From Vibrio sp. S9_S30 (GTDB lineage: Bacteria > Pseudomonadota > Gammaproteobacteria > Enterobacterales > Vibrionaceae): a stretch of DNA of 64,000 bases. Made by a program: the position numbers and the translations under genes. Under the pieces are notes generated by a model that searched no databases, was not told the origin of the DNA, and saw nothing but the letters and a program-made list of their open reading frames with translations. How positions within the stretch are numbered: the stretch's first letter is position 1; each line of letters starts with the position of its first letter. The DNA lies in NCBI RefSeq assembly GCF_014694455.1, contig NZ_JAAUWT010000011.1, positions 1 through 64,000 of the forward strand, given 5' to 3'. Positions 18,522 through 27,977 of the stretch are shown here, in pieces.

Positions 18522-20342
18522 ATGGAAAGAAATAACTTCAATGATACAACCATCAGTATGAGTGACATCAATACCATACTCTTACTGGATGGAAATGAGC
18601 TTTTGGAGAAAACATGCATGTTACTCCATGAAAAGCTGCATTCGTTTTGTACCTGTATTGTTGAGTTGAACGAGCTCAATCGCGTTGCTGCAACGTTGGT
18701 CTATGTTCAAGAAGGCAATCTCGTGGGCGATTTGGAATACGACATTAAAAATACGCCCTGTGAACAAGCCGCTGAAGCTGACACAGAGTTTTGTTTCTAT
18801 CCTGAACGAGCGTACAGGCACTACCCTAACGATCCTTTTTTGGTCGATTTCAAACTCGAATCTTATTTGGGTTACCCTTTAAAAAATCAAGAAGGGAAAA
18901 CACTGGGCATTCTCATATCCACGTTTAAACTCCCAATCGGCGACTCGCAACCCATCATTCATTACCATAAATTGTTCTCTAAAATAATTATTCACCAATT
19001 GCGTGCCAAATGGCTGGTCGAAAAAGCAGATACATTACTGAATCAGCTAAGCGAGCAAACCAAACGAGACAACCTCACTAAGCTCTACAATCGTTTTTCT
19101 TTGTCGCATCATTTGGAACATTTGATGATAAGTGAAGGCAACACAGCTAGCCTTGCTTTGATTGATATTGATGGATTTAAAGAAATCAACGACCTATACG
19201 GTACTCACGTCGCTGATCGCGTTTTGTTGCATACAACCCAATCTATTCAACGCTGCTTTAACCCAGTCGATACCCTTTATCGTATCGATGGGGATGAATT
19301 CGCCGCGATATGCAGCAGTGAACAGGTGGAAATATTTACCAAAGCACTGATCGATTTGCTCAATATTGGATTCACTTACGAAGCGTTTGCACTTAACTTC
19401 TCGATTAGCATTGGCATCGTTAGCTTTGAAGATGCTGAAAATGGTGACGACTTGCTGCTTAAAGCCAATCTCGCCTTAAAACTGTGTAAACAAGACCCAC
19501 TGTGCAATCTTCAATTTTACGATAGCCGCCTAAGTGCCATGCACCTTCGACGCTCCCAAGTGGTCGAAGCATTGAAACACGATCTCACTTCAACGGTTGG
19601 AAATAGTGCATTAAGCGTGGCCTTACAACCTATCGTATTGTTAAACGGAGAACCGTGGCGTAAGTTTGAAGTGCTGGCTCGCTGGAACGATCCTAAGCTA
19701 GGCGTCATTGCCCCCGATGAGTTTATCGAAGCCGCAGAGCACACAGGCATGATCAGTAAATTGGGTGAAAGAGTCTTCGAGCTCGCTTGTGAAGCAAAAG
19801 TCTTTCTGGAAAATGCGTTGGGGTATTCCATTGAACTTAGCGTTAACTGTTCTGCCAAAGAACTCGCTCAACCCAAGCAATATCTCTCTCAGCTCTCTAG
19901 AAGCTTACAACGCTATCAATTCAGTGCCCATGAGTTCACCATTGAGCTAACAGAAACGGTACTCATGACTCAATCTGGTGATATTCGGCTGGCAATGAGA
20001 GGGTTACACGAGCAAGGCTTTAAAATTGCTTTGGATGATTTTGGTACGGGCTACTCTAGCTTGAACTACATTCATCGATACGACATTGACTGCATCAAGA
20101 TAGACAAAACATTTGTACAAAATATGCTCACCAACTTGAAATCTGAGCGCATCGTCAAGTTGATTATTGAGCTAGCAAAACAATTACAAGTCAATATCAT
20201 TGCTGAGGGTGTGGAAACCGAATCAGAATTGAATAAATTGGTAGAAATGGGATGTTCATCGATTCAAGGGTATCTTTTTTCCTGCCCGCTCTCTCCGCCG
20301 CAGTTGATACAGAAGATTAAATACTTAAGACCCCGAAGGTGA
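18522..20342 (+). CDS. GGDEF-EAL c-di-GMP phosphodiesterase
   Basis: This 606-residue protein has three parts. A GAF-like N-terminus (residues 10-165) comes first. A GGDEF domain follows with LIDIDGFKEINDLYG and a modified site RIDGDEF near residue 255, where the first Gly is Asp. The EAL domain then has FEVLARW (EVL in place of EAL) near residue 383, NCSAKEL, ELTETVL, LDDFGTGYSSL, CIKIDKTFV and AEGVETESEL. All metal and catalytic positions of the EAL fold seem present, so c-di-GMP hydrolysis is likely; cyclase activity is doubtful. It is a stand-alone gene, convergent with the CBM48 gene. A weak C-rich hairpin overlaps its stop (20331-20354) without a T-run. Confidence 0.9.
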   Translation: MERNNFNDTTISMSDINTILLLDGNELLEKTCMLLHEKLHSFCTCIVELNELNRVAATLVYVQEGNLVGDLEYDIKNTPCEQAAEADTEFCFYPERAYRHYPNDPFLVDFKLESYLGYPLKNQEGKTLGILISTFKLPIGDSQPIIHYHKLFSKIIIHQLRAKWLVEKADTLLNQLSEQTKRDNLTKLYNRFSLSHHLEHLMISEGNTASLALIDIDGFKEINDLYGTHVADRVLLHTTQSIQRCFNPVDTLYRIDGDEFAAICSSEQVEIFTKALIDLLNIGFTYEAFALNFSISIGIVSFEDAENGDDLLLKANLALKLCKQDPLCNLQFYDSRLSAMHLRRSQVVEALKHDLTSTVGNSALSVALQPIVLLNGEPWRKFEVLARWNDPKLGVIAPDEFIEAAEHTGMISKLGERVFELACEAKVFLENALGYSIELSVNCSAKELAQPKQYLSQLSRSLQRYQFSAHEFTIELTETVLMTQSGDIRLAMRGLHEQGFKIALDDFGTGYSSLNYIHRYDIDCIKIDKTFVQNMLTNLKSERIVKLIIELAKQLQVNIIAEGVETESELNKLVEMGCSSIQGYLFSCPLSPPQLIQKIKYLRPRR

Positions 20343-20379
20343 ACCCATTCGGGGCGTTAATCAACGTATTAAAAGAGAA

Positions 20380-20688
20380 TCACTCCACGGCTCGTTCTCT
20401 TGTGGACACCAAGCAATTATCCTGACCAAATGCGTTAGGGACATATTGGTCTGCATTCGCATCGTTAACCCAGTTAGATTCATTCACGAGATACCGAAAC
20501 TCAAATTCTTGGTCTTTTGGTAAACGCGTTTTGAATTTAAAAATTTTATCTTTTTTATTGCGCGTCATCGGTGCCGCTTTCCAGTCAAGAAAATCCGCGA
20601 CTATCGCCACGGAACTGGCTTCTTTCTCGTCCAGCTCAAAGGTGACTTCCACCTCATTCTTCGTCTTAAAAAATTTTTTGTTAATCAC
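20380..20688 (-). CDS. CBM48 / isoamylase early-set domain protein
   Basis: This 102-residue single-domain protein has the pattern KEASSVAIVADFLDWKAAPM and FEFRYLVNESNWVNDANADQY followed by VPNAFG. That is the glycogen-binding CBM48/AMPK-beta fold also seen at the N-terminus of branching enzymes. It has no signal peptide or enzyme domain, so a glycogen-binding or regulatory role in the cytosol is likely. It stands alone, convergent to the GGDEF-EAL gene. Confidence 0.85.
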   Translation of the reverse strand: MINKKFFKTKNEVEVTFELDEKEASSVAIVADFLDWKAAPMTRNKKDKIFKFKTRLPKDQEFEFRYLVNESNWVNDANADQYVPNAFGQDNCLVSTRERAVE

Positions 20689-21234
20689 TACCCACTCCCT
20701 ACTATTTCGTGTTTTCTCATTTTAATAACTCAACCAGTTTCATAACGCAAGGTAACATGCCTTTTTTGTCGATGTGATGGCATTCTGTGGAATGGCGTCA
20801 TTCGAATAAGAACTCGCTCAATAAGCCATCAAATTTGAGCGTAAATGCCGAGGCGAAAAACGGAAACAGAGGAACGACATTTCAAACACATTTCATCAAT
20901 GACATTGCATTGATAGCCTGTCACTTGAAGTGGGACCAATTTGAAATTGGGTACAACATTCGCCTCTCAATTCGCTGCAGATCTTACGTAAAACCAATGC
21001 CGTTAGAAAAACGTTTTTATCTCAAATCATTTTCATGTCATTGACTGACATGAATATATTCAATCAATTACATTAAATTGATCCTAATTGTTTTGAAATC
21101 TGATGGAATTTTTCTAAAACCAAACGTTTTTCGATCGCAAAAAAATAGTTTACTGAGTAAATACCTTTTACTTCGAACCTTGATATGCTTAAGATGTCGC
21201 GATAAATCTTATAAATAAGTCGAGGGCCGACAAA
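20689..21234. other. Intergenic region before the MarR gene
   Basis: 546 bases between a minus-strand and a plus-strand gene. I see the leader of the CBM48 gene at the left (ccactccctac just upstream of its start), then mixed sequence with only short open frames. The final 200 bases are AT-rich and hold a plausible -10 for the regulator (tatgct at 21183). No RNA gene or repeat was recognised. Confidence 0.4.
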
Positions 21235-21693
21235 GTGGCAGACAATAGAAACCCTAAACCTTACGAAACGACTGCTGGAATGAGTTGGATTGCAACGCGA
21301 CAAATGCAAAACCGAATTCAACTGGAAATTCAAAAACTCTACAAAGAAATCAATGTTGAGCAACTCCTTGTATTAATGGAGTTGGATCATGAAGATGGTC
21401 TTCGACCAAGCGTGTTAGCCGAAAGACTGCAGCGGAGTAAAGGCACAATGACCAGCTTAATCCGCCACGCAGAAAAAAATGAATACATTGCCTCAACCCC
21501 AGATCCAACGCATAAAAATGCCAAGAAGATCTTTCTGACGCTTAAGGGAAAAAAGGTTCACGACGAACTTTCAAAAATCATCAATCATGAACTGCAAGAA
21601 GCGGTGGCGCATGTGAGTGAAGAGCATCAGCAAATCATTCACGACGCAATGAAAGGCATGATCACACGCTACAACCCGAGTATGATTGACTAG
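21235..21693 (+). CDS. MarR-family transcriptional regulator
   Basis: This 152-residue protein has a winged HTH of the MarR type: LRPSVLAERLQRSKGTMTSL then IRHAEKNEYI, with the wing DPTHKNAKKIFLTLKGKKVH. The start is GTG at 21235, preceded by GAGGG with eight bases of spacing. MarR proteins are dimeric repressors released by phenolic ligands or oxidants. No divergent target gene is visible; it ends at a strong terminator. Target unknown. Confidence 0.85.
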   Translation: MADNRNPKPYETTAGMSWIATRQMQNRIQLEIQKLYKEINVEQLLVLMELDHEDGLRPSVLAERLQRSKGTMTSLIRHAEKNEYIASTPDPTHKNAKKIFLTLKGKKVHDELSKIINHELQEAVAHVSEEHQQIIHDAMKGMITRYNPSMID

Positions 21694-21752
21694 TAAGATC
21701 CTATGATCGATACCCACCAAATAACGTGGAAAAGCGCGCATCAAAACATGTC

Positions 21753-21780
21753 AAATGCCAGTAATGTACTGGCATTTCTT
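21753..21780. terminator. Terminator after MarR and eda
   Basis: AAATGCCAGTA at 21753-21763 pairs perfectly with TACTGGCATTT at 21767-21777 (11-bp stem, three-base loop), followed by ctt. It lies between the convergent MarR gene and eda and can serve both. Confidence 0.85.
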
Positions 21781-21834
21781 ATTTCTCGCTTCAGAGTTCA
21801 AGATCGAACGAATAAAGCACGTGGCAAGGGTGTG

Positions 21835-22464
21835 TTATTTATTAACGAGCTCAACCGCTTCACGAGTTAGCTTCGCTAGCTCTTCCCATTTACCTGCTTC
21901 AATCAATTTTTTGTCTACCATCCAAGTGCCACCACACGCAATAACACGAGGGATCGCCAGATAGTCGTTTACGTTCTTCGTATTGATCCCACCTGTTGGC
22001 ATCAATTCAATGTCGGTATAGGGCGCAAGAAGGGATTTCACCATATCAATACCCCCTGATGCTTCTGCTGGGAAAAATTTCAGCGTTTTCAAGCCCAATT
22101 CCAATGCCGCTTCAATCGCACTTGGATTGTTGACACCAGGTACGATTTCAATGCCTTCTTCTTGGCACGCTTTTACTGTATTTGGGTTAAAACCCGGCGA
22201 AACAATAAAAGAGGCACCAGCGGCTTTTGCGGCTTTGACCTGCTCTGCATTCAACACCGTTCCCGCTCCAATCAGCATGTCTGGTTGCGTTTCTTTCAAC
22301 AAACGAATTGCTTCTACAGCGGCGTCTGAACGAAATGTGATTTCAGCCACAGGTAAGCCATTTTCTACCAACACTTTACCGAGTTCGATAATGTCTTCAG
22401 CCTTATCAATCGCAATGACAGGTACCACTTTTAACGCTTTTAACTGTTCACTAATGGTGCTCAC
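21835..22464 (-). CDS. eda: KDPG / 4-hydroxy-2-oxoglutarate aldolase
   Basis: This 209-residue class I aldolase cleaves 2-keto-3-deoxy-6-phosphogluconate to pyruvate and glyceraldehyde-3-phosphate, the last step of the Entner-Doudoroff and hexuronate pathways. The motifs AEITFRSDAA (catalytic Glu), IGAGTVLN, SPGFNP, LKFFPAEASGG (Schiff-base Lys) and PTGGI are all present. The start is GTG at 22464 behind AAGGAGA. The kinase kdgK lies 151 bases upstream on the same strand, so the two probably form a ketodeoxygluconate operon. Confidence 0.95.
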   Translation of the reverse strand: MSTISEQLKALKVVPVIAIDKAEDIIELGKVLVENGLPVAEITFRSDAAVEAIRLLKETQPDMLIGAGTVLNAEQVKAAKAAGASFIVSPGFNPNTVKACQEEGIEIVPGVNNPSAIEAALELGLKTLKFFPAEASGGIDMVKSLLAPYTDIELMPTGGINTKNVNDYLAIPRVIACGGTWMVDKKLIEAGKWEELAKLTREAVELVNK

Positions 22465-22540
22465 GGTGTCTCCTTAATTCTTCTTGGGGTTATCTTCCCT
22501 AATGGCAATATTGCCGTTCATTGGGTTTAAAAATTTGGGT

Positions 22541-22608
22541 ATAGTCTTTCTCTCTAGATAGCCTTTCTCTCTAGATAGTCTTTCTCTCTAGATAGCCTTT
22601 CGTTCTAG
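22541..22608. repeat. Four 17-bp tandem repeats between kdgK and eda
   Basis: Four head-to-tail units of atag(t/c)ctttctctctag lie at 22541-22557, 22558-22574, 22575-22591 and 22592-22608. The fifth base alternates t, c, t, c and the last unit has two further changes. They start just after the kdgK stop at 22616. The alternation suggests that a 34-bp dimer was duplicated. Copy number may vary between strains. Confidence 0.9.
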
Positions 22609-22615
22609 ATACTCG

Positions 22616-23554
22616 CTATTGTGTCGCACTCTTGGGCACTATTGCCCCTTTGTGCTGAATCACTTTGCCTGCAAGAGCGTTACCTTGCTTACAGCATTCG
22701 GCTAAACTCTCACCATTTAAGTACGCAGCAAAGAAGGCACCATTAAATGAATCCCCTGCGGATGTGGTATCGACCACCTTCTCAACGGGGCATGTCGGAA
22801 CTTCTACAGCGGGCTGCATGGTAGAAAAATTCTGTGCTACGCAGCCTTTCTCGCCTAATCGCACCACGGCAATACGAACACCTAGCGCTTTCAACCGCTG
22901 GAACGTCTCCTCAGGGGTAGTGTCTCCCCAAAGCAATTGCTCGTCATCGAAAGTTACCAATGCAATATCCGTGGCTTCATATACGCTAAGGTAAGCTTGC
23001 TTTACGCTTTCTGTATCTTTCCAAAGTGCTGGGCGATAGTTACTGTCAAACGCCACTTCTGTCCCCGATTGACGAAGTTCTTGTAACCATTGATACAAGG
23101 TGGGTTTATCCTCATCCGGCAAAATGGCGAGGCTGATCCCACTTAAAAACGTGACATCTGTCCCCATAGATGCGGCTTTCAAACCCGAAAAATCGGGGTG
23201 CTGAAGGAGATACCTTGCTGCAGACTCATTACGCCAATACAGGAAAGTTCGCTCACCTTCACTGTCCAGCTGAATAAGATAAGCGCCAGGGACTCGGTTC
23301 GAATCTTCTAACACCCAATCGGTGTTAATCCCTTCTTCTTGCCAGCGCTTCTTTAGCCCATCACTTAACGCATCGGAACCTAACGCAGTAAGGTAGGTGA
23401 CATCAACGGTATTTGGGTACTTTTCTCGATGACGACACAAATAAACCGCGGCATTAAGCGTATCGCCCCCATAGGTTTGCCACATTGCACCAAATGGTTC
23501 GCCATTCAGCTCAATCATGCATTCACCTATGATTGAAATTCGTTTTACTTCCAT
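22616..23554 (-). CDS. kdgK: 2-keto-3-deoxygluconate kinase
   Basis: This 312-residue PfkB-family sugar kinase phosphorylates KDG to KDPG, the substrate of eda. The N-terminal motif is IIGECMIELNG, and the C-terminal PfkB signature is VVDTTSAGDSFNGAFFAAYL with the catalytic Asp in GAGDSF form (SAGDSF). The sequence ISLAILPDEDKPTLYQWLQE fits KdgK rather than fructokinase. It leads the kdgK-eda pair. A KdgR-like half-site (atttcatttt) upstream is too weak to call. Confidence 0.92.
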   Translation of the reverse strand: MEVKRISIIGECMIELNGEPFGAMWQTYGGDTLNAAVYLCRHREKYPNTVDVTYLTALGSDALSDGLKKRWQEEGINTDWVLEDSNRVPGAYLIQLDSEGERTFLYWRNESAARYLLQHPDFSGLKAASMGTDVTFLSGISLAILPDEDKPTLYQWLQELRQSGTEVAFDSNYRPALWKDTESVKQAYLSVYEATDIALVTFDDEQLLWGDTTPEETFQRLKALGVRIAVVRLGEKGCVAQNFSTMQPAVEVPTCPVEKVVDTTSAGDSFNGAFFAAYLNGESLAECCKQGNALAGKVIQHKGAIVPKSATQ

Positions 23555-23911
23555 TCCAGAACAGTCTATGTATTATTTTTAAACCATCATTTCATTTTAC
23601 AGATAAATAAAATCCAAAAGAATACGCAATCGCTATTTCAAAGATCTGTGTTTCGTTTTTGGTACCGAAAATGTCTTAAAATTTGATCCCAAGCACCATT
23701 CACTATTCTTGCCATAAACCAGAGTGGCTATGGGGATATTCAATTTACTTCTCATTAGATTTTACGATCTTGTCAGAGAAACAAACGACTTCAATGTATA
23801 ACGTACTAAAATTGATGATTACCTTACTGACAGTACTGAAGCGTTCCCACTCATGATCTGAAAGAAACGGGATTAACACGTTTTAGCACAAGATAATCTC
23901 AGTAAACGCGC
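23555..23911. other. Intergenic region between kdgK and aroG
   Basis: This holds the kdgK promoter region on its left side (AT-rich, 23565-23640) and the 3' flank of aroG on its right. No gene, RNA or clear operator was seen. A tacattagt-like pattern is absent and the open frames are all short. Confidence 0.35.
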
Positions 23912-23940
23912 AGAAAAAAGCCAGCATAATGCTGGCTCTT
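23912..23940 (-). terminator. aroG terminator
   Basis: GCCAGCA-taa-TGCTGGC flanked on the plus strand by an A-run (agaaaaaa) gives, on the minus strand, a 7-bp GC-rich hairpin followed by T6. It lies 40 bases after the aroG stop. Confidence 0.88.
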
Positions 23941-23979
23941 AATGTTCGTCGGATGTTTAATCACGCTTTTACGCTCGCA

Positions 23980-25032
23980 CTAGACCTTACGACGTGCTTC
24001 TACTGCATCAGAAAGTTGGCGAAGCACTTTTTCTGTGTCGTCCCAACCAATACATGCATCCGTAATGGATTGCCCGTATGTTGTGGCTTTACCATCAACC
24101 AAATCTTGACGACCTTCAACCAAATGCGACTCAATCATCACACCAAATACGGCATTTTCACCGCCTGCAACCTGTGCACAAACATCATCCGCCACATTCA
24201 TTTGGCGTTGATATTGTTTTGAACTGTTAGCATGGCTGAAGTCAATCATCACTTTTTGTGGTAAACCTGACGCGGCTAACTCCTCTTTTATTTTCGCAAC
24301 GTGCTCAGCACTGTAATTTGGCTCTTTACCACCTCGTAGGATGATATGACAATCTGGGTTACCTGCGGTTTCGACAATCGCAGAATGACCGTATTTTGTT
24401 ACTGACAAGAAGTGGTGCGATGCACTTGCACTGCGGATAGCATCTGTAGCAATTTTAATATTGCCGTCCGTGCCATTTTTAAACCCAACAGGGCAAGAAA
24501 GACCAGAAGAGAGCTCGCGGTGAACCTGAGATTCCGTTGTACGAGCACCGATCGCCCCCCAACTGATTAAATCCGCCACGTATTGAGGAGTGATCATATC
24601 AAGGAACTCACTCGCAGTAGGCATCCCCATGTCCGTAAGGTCTAACAAAAGCTTACGTCCAATACGCAATCCATCATTCAATTTGAATGTGTCGTTAAGG
24701 TATGGGTCATTAATTAAACCTTTCCACCCAACCGTAGTACGTGGTTTTTCGAAATACACTCGCATGACAATTTCGAGGTTGCCTTTGAGTTCATCACGCA
24801 ATGTTTTTAGCCGTTTTCCGTATTCCAATGCCGCTTCGGTATCGTGGATCGAGCAGGGTCCGATGATGACTAAAAGTCGGTCGTCTTTATCTTCTAAAAT
24901 GTTGTGAATCGCCGCACGCGCTTCAAAAGTGGTTGAAGATGCAACTTCTGTGGTCGGATACTTCTCTAATACTGCTACAGGAGGCAACAGCTCTTTGACT
25001 TTATTAATTCGAACATCGTCGGTTTGGTACAT
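23980..25032 (-). CDS. aroG: Phe-sensitive-type DAHP synthase
   Basis: This 350-residue class I DAHP synthase condenses phosphoenolpyruvate and erythrose-4-phosphate, the first step of aromatic amino-acid synthesis. The sequence follows E. coli AroG closely: DDVRINKVKELLPP, IGPCSIHD, YFEKPRTTVGWKGLINDP, GARTTESQVHRE, PVGFKNGTDG, RGGKEPNYSA, MIDFSHANSSKQ and ITDACIGWDDTE. I chose the Met at 25032, which has AGGAAG upstream, rather than an extended start at 25077. It is a single gene ended by the hairpin at 23912. Feedback by Phe is inferred from similarity. Confidence 0.95.
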   Translation of the reverse strand: MYQTDDVRINKVKELLPPVAVLEKYPTTEVASSTTFEARAAIHNILEDKDDRLLVIIGPCSIHDTEAALEYGKRLKTLRDELKGNLEIVMRVYFEKPRTTVGWKGLINDPYLNDTFKLNDGLRIGRKLLLDLTDMGMPTASEFLDMITPQYVADLISWGAIGARTTESQVHRELSSGLSCPVGFKNGTDGNIKIATDAIRSASASHHFLSVTKYGHSAIVETAGNPDCHIILRGGKEPNYSAEHVAKIKEELAASGLPQKVMIDFSHANSSKQYQRQMNVADDVCAQVAGGENAVFGVMIESHLVEGRQDLVDGKATTYGQSITDACIGWDDTEKVLRQLSDAVEARRKV

Positions 25033-25243
25033 ACTACATCTTCCTGTCTTTGTCTTATTGATACTGTAGAACGGCACAGTACACTTTGTTACAAAATCCT
25101 TAGTAATGTTAACTTATCTGCTAAAAATACGAACTTCAACGATTAATTTCTCTCAAGCTGGATTTTTTATCACTTTTCCTTTTCGCTCTACGACATAATA
25201 TGAATTGTGGTGATGTCATCGCAGGCTGTGATGACTTAACCAT

Positions 25244-25274
25244 AAAAAAACACTCGCACGTAGGCGAGTGTTTT
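25244..25274 (-). terminator. Terminator of the coiled-coil GGDEF gene
   Basis: AAAACACTCGC-acgtag-GCGAGTGTTTT forms an 11-bp stem; on the minus strand it is followed by T-rich sequence. It lies about 70 bases after the GGDEF stop at 25346 and before the aroG promoter. Confidence 0.85.
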
Positions 25275-25345
25275 GAAGAAGCCATCTTTCTTTACCATGC
25301 ATTGCGATAAAAATGAGAAAGGTATTCTGTTATCCGAGGCGAAGG

Positions 25346-26368
25346 TTATTTAGGGATAGGCATGACTCGGTTTCGCCCAAGTCGCTTCGCTTCGTACAGC
25401 AGAGTATCCGCACGTTCTATCAAACCATCTGGCGATTCACCTTCTTGGAATTCAGCCACACCAAATGAAGACGTAATACTGTCGACCTGCTGACCGCTGC
25501 GCTTGTCTTTCACGCTGATTTTCTCAAAGCTCGACCGTACCGATTCGGCAAAGCGTATTGCCAGCCTCAGATTCTTATCTGGGACGATCAAGGCAAACTC
25601 TTCACCGCCATAACGGTATGCTGTAATGCCATCTCGGCACACCCCTGTTAATCGCTTGGCAATAGAGCGAATCACTGCGTCGCCAAAAATATGACCATAC
25701 TGATCATTAAAAGATTTGAAATGATCGATGTCGAGAATGATCAAGCTGAACACACTGTTGCTTCGACAAAAGGTAGAAAGATCTTTATCAAATGCTCTAC
25801 GATTCAATAAATTGGTCAAACCATCATAAAGCGCATCTCTTTGGAATTCGGCAAGCTGAGACTTTAGCTCACCAATCTCTTTACTGGCGATGTTAAGCTG
25901 ACTATTCAAAAACTGCGTGGTAGAGCGAATATCTTTTGATTCCGTGATCAAATTTCGCACCAGCCCCATGACCTCTTCGAACGACAAACCTTCATCTTCC
26001 ACTCTTGAAAGGTTGTCAAAACTTCTGTCTATTTGCTTTTGGAAGGTACTGGTGTTTGCCAACGTGTCATTCATGGAATGAGACACTTCTGTGATCAACT
26101 TTTCTAGGCTAGTACGCAACTGCTGCACGTCGGTTTCTTGCTTGCTAGCGACATAGTTTCTGTACAGAGCTTCGCTTGCTGCTGGCGGGCAAAGCCCACA
26201 ATCAGACACCACTTTATCCAGCTCTTTGTTGAGCTCCGGCAAGGAATTATCAACATACGTATACCACAAGGCATAGTTAGTCGGTGTAGTCGGAACCTGG
26301 TTTTTGATCATCAGAGGAACGGCTTTTTTTAAGTTTTCCGATGCTTTTTGGATGTCTTCTTTACTCAT
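25346..26368 (-). CDS. Soluble coiled-coil diguanylate cyclase
   Basis: This 340-residue cytosolic protein has a helical N-terminus (ENLKKAVPLMIKNQVPTTPT then NYALWYTYVDN, residues 10-45) and a long central coiled coil (about 80-165). The C-terminal GGDEF domain has DGLTNLLNRRAFD, ILDIDHFKSFNDQYGH and YRYGGEEF near residue 257. The active-site motif is intact, so c-di-GMP synthesis is expected. The N-terminal NYALWY layout matches a family of Vibrio and Pseudomonas cyclases of unknown input. It is a stand-alone gene with its own terminator. Confidence 0.92.
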   Translation of the reverse strand: MSKEDIQKASENLKKAVPLMIKNQVPTTPTNYALWYTYVDNSLPELNKELDKVVSDCGLCPPAASEALYRNYVASKQETDVQQLRTSLEKLITEVSHSMNDTLANTSTFQKQIDRSFDNLSRVEDEGLSFEEVMGLVRNLITESKDIRSTTQFLNSQLNIASKEIGELKSQLAEFQRDALYDGLTNLLNRRAFDKDLSTFCRSNSVFSLIILDIDHFKSFNDQYGHIFGDAVIRSIAKRLTGVCRDGITAYRYGGEEFALIVPDKNLRLAIRFAESVRSSFEKISVKDKRSGQQVDSITSSFGVAEFQEGESPDGLIERADTLLYEAKRLGRNRVMPIPK

Positions 26369-26583
26369 GCGTTATCACTGCTGTAGAGCACCTTCATTGG
26401 CGGAACACGTATAGATCATTCTAGGCGCAATTCATTGATCGTCCAATAGCTAACATCAAACCATTTTGACAATAAACTCAAGAAAAAAAAGTCAAAAACG
26501 TGTCTCCAAGCAGCGCAAAATGCGCGATAAGGAAAGAAGACAAGGGTAATAAATAACAATAGCAGAATGTATGAATGATGGAT

Positions 26584-26979
26584 TCAATTGAACTTTAAAG
26601 TAAATTGATACAAGGCTTTGCCAGACTTTTCTGCATGAAAATGCCCGTTGCCTTCTACCCCTTTTAGTTCGCCCGTACCAGAGTCACGCACGACCACCAT
26701 TTGGCTACTGGCGACACCTTTTTCAAACTTCCCATTGTGCTGGACCACAATACAACCGGCTTTACCATCAATGGTTCCGGTTATAATTTCGTAACCAACA
26801 AACACAGCATGATCAGCGGTTTGATGGCACATGAGATACTGAATTTCGCCAGCACCTTCAATGCCGCCCCGATAGTTTTGGGTGACCGTGGCAAGTGACT
26901 GCTTGAATCCGCCTTCACGTTGTACGTAGGTGCTTTCATCCCATGCCGTAATATGGAATTCACCCGAAAAAGATTTCAT
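26584..26979 (-). CDS. DUF3224 family protein
   Basis: A 131-residue beta-rich protein starting MKSFSGEFHITAWDEST, with GGIEGAGEIQYLM and GTIDGKAGCIVVQHNGKFEKG: the DUF3224 (allene-oxide-cyclase-barrel-like) pattern. Start at 26979 is preceded by AAGGAG, so a longer frame to 27051 is rejected. No biochemical function is known for the family. It stands 145 bases after the next pair of genes on the same strand. Confidence 0.85.
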   Translation of the reverse strand: MKSFSGEFHITAWDESTYVQREGGFKQSLATVTQNYRGGIEGAGEIQYLMCHQTADHAVFVGYEIITGTIDGKAGCIVVQHNGKFEKGVASSQMVVVRDSGTGELKGVEGNGHFHAEKSGKALYQFTLKFN

Positions 26980-27124
26980 ATGACACTCCTTGTCATTGGG
27001 GTATTTTTTTAAGTCCAATTTATCCTTGCCTCTTTTCACTGGCGAGTGCATCTATAAGAAATAGTTAAAAAAAGAATCCAATTCTTACAAATAGGACAAC
27101 TCACCGTTTTTCTATCTGGCTCCA

Positions 27125-27565
27125 TTAAAGTTTTGACCACGCTTGATAAAGACCAATGGCGTGCGTGATGCCAACCACAGTACAAATAAGCGAACTCACC
27201 CACATAAAGGTTTGCTGCCCTCGTAGCTCAATAAAATACGGGTGATTAACCATATTGACGGCAACAATGCCAAAGATACCTCGGGCTAAATAGATGCTTG
27301 AAATGCCGACCAAGATCCATTTGGTAAAGGGCAAAGGGATAATAAGCCCCGCAGCCGACAGCGCATACATTCCCCAAACCGATAACACGGCTGCGATGCC
27401 GGCCGTTATAAGATGAGGATACCAGCGCCCTTGTTCGGCCATTTGCGCCATGCCTTCTCCCGCACCAAAAAATCGATACCATTCAGGCCCACCGAGCACG
27501 ATGCAACCGTGAATAAAGGCCGCACAGAAGCTCATACAAGCTGCCGTAATGAAAAGAGGATTCAT
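27125..27565 (-). CDS. Small four-helix membrane protein
   Basis: A 146-residue protein with four predicted membrane segments (ACMSFCAAFIHGCIVL, ITAGIAAVLSVWGMYAL, WILVGISSIYLARGIFGIV, FMWVSSLICTVVGITHAIGL). I do not recognise a named family. It starts seven bases after the stop of the DUF1801 gene, so the two are almost certainly co-transcribed. Function unknown. Confidence 0.75.
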   Translation of the reverse strand: MNPLFITAACMSFCAAFIHGCIVLGGPEWYRFFGAGEGMAQMAEQGRWYPHLITAGIAAVLSVWGMYALSAAGLIIPLPFTKWILVGISSIYLARGIFGIVAVNMVNHPYFIELRGQQTFMWVSSLICTVVGITHAIGLYQAWSKL

Positions 27566-27572
27566 GGGGCAG

Positions 27573-27977
27573 TCAGGCTCCTAACAAAGGTTGGTTTTTG
27601 AGTTTATGGTAATTCAGTGCAAGGTAGAGGCAATGCTTCAGTTCGCTTTCTGCGAGTGGTTTATCTATGTGAAATGCGATGGCGCGATTGCCCTGAAAAG
27701 CCAAGTCATCGCCATAAAGCGCTCTAAAGGTTTCCACTAATCGGGTTTGGCAATGAAAGTAAACGCAGTAAAGATCTGGGGCGCTTTGTTTCCAGCCCAG
27801 CCTCACTGTACTGCCATTTCGTGATAGATAACTGGGTTCTCCCCACTTAAGCGTTTCTTCTACCTCTCCCAATGTTTGCTCTTTTGCTACGTCATACAAC
27901 AACGCTCTTACCTGCATTAGGCGTTGCCGAATGGTTTCAGGGTATTGTTGAAAAACGTCACTCACATCGTTATTCAT
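27573..27977 (-). CDS. DUF1801 family protein
   Basis: A 134-residue protein with VFQQYPETIRQRLMQVRALL and EETLKWGEPSYL, the hallmark WGxP region of DUF1801 (YdhG/YjhX-like) proteins, followed by RAIAFHIDKPL. Cytosolic, function unknown. First gene of a two-gene unit with the membrane protein at 27125. Confidence 0.82.
   Translation of the reverse strand: MNNDVSDVFQQYPETIRQRLMQVRALLYDVAKEQTLGEVEETLKWGEPSYLSRNGSTVRLGWKQSAPDLYCVYFHCQTRLVETFRALYGDDLAFQGNRAIAFHIDKPLAESELKHCLYLALNYHKLKNQPLLGA

Noticed and set aside
23572..23600. KdgR-like operator before kdgK
   Set aside because: Only the right half (atttcatttt) matches; the left half is poor and no kdgR is in view.
25080..25140. TyrR boxes before aroG
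   Set aside because: No TGTAAA-N6-TTTACA pair was found; partial matches are at chance level.
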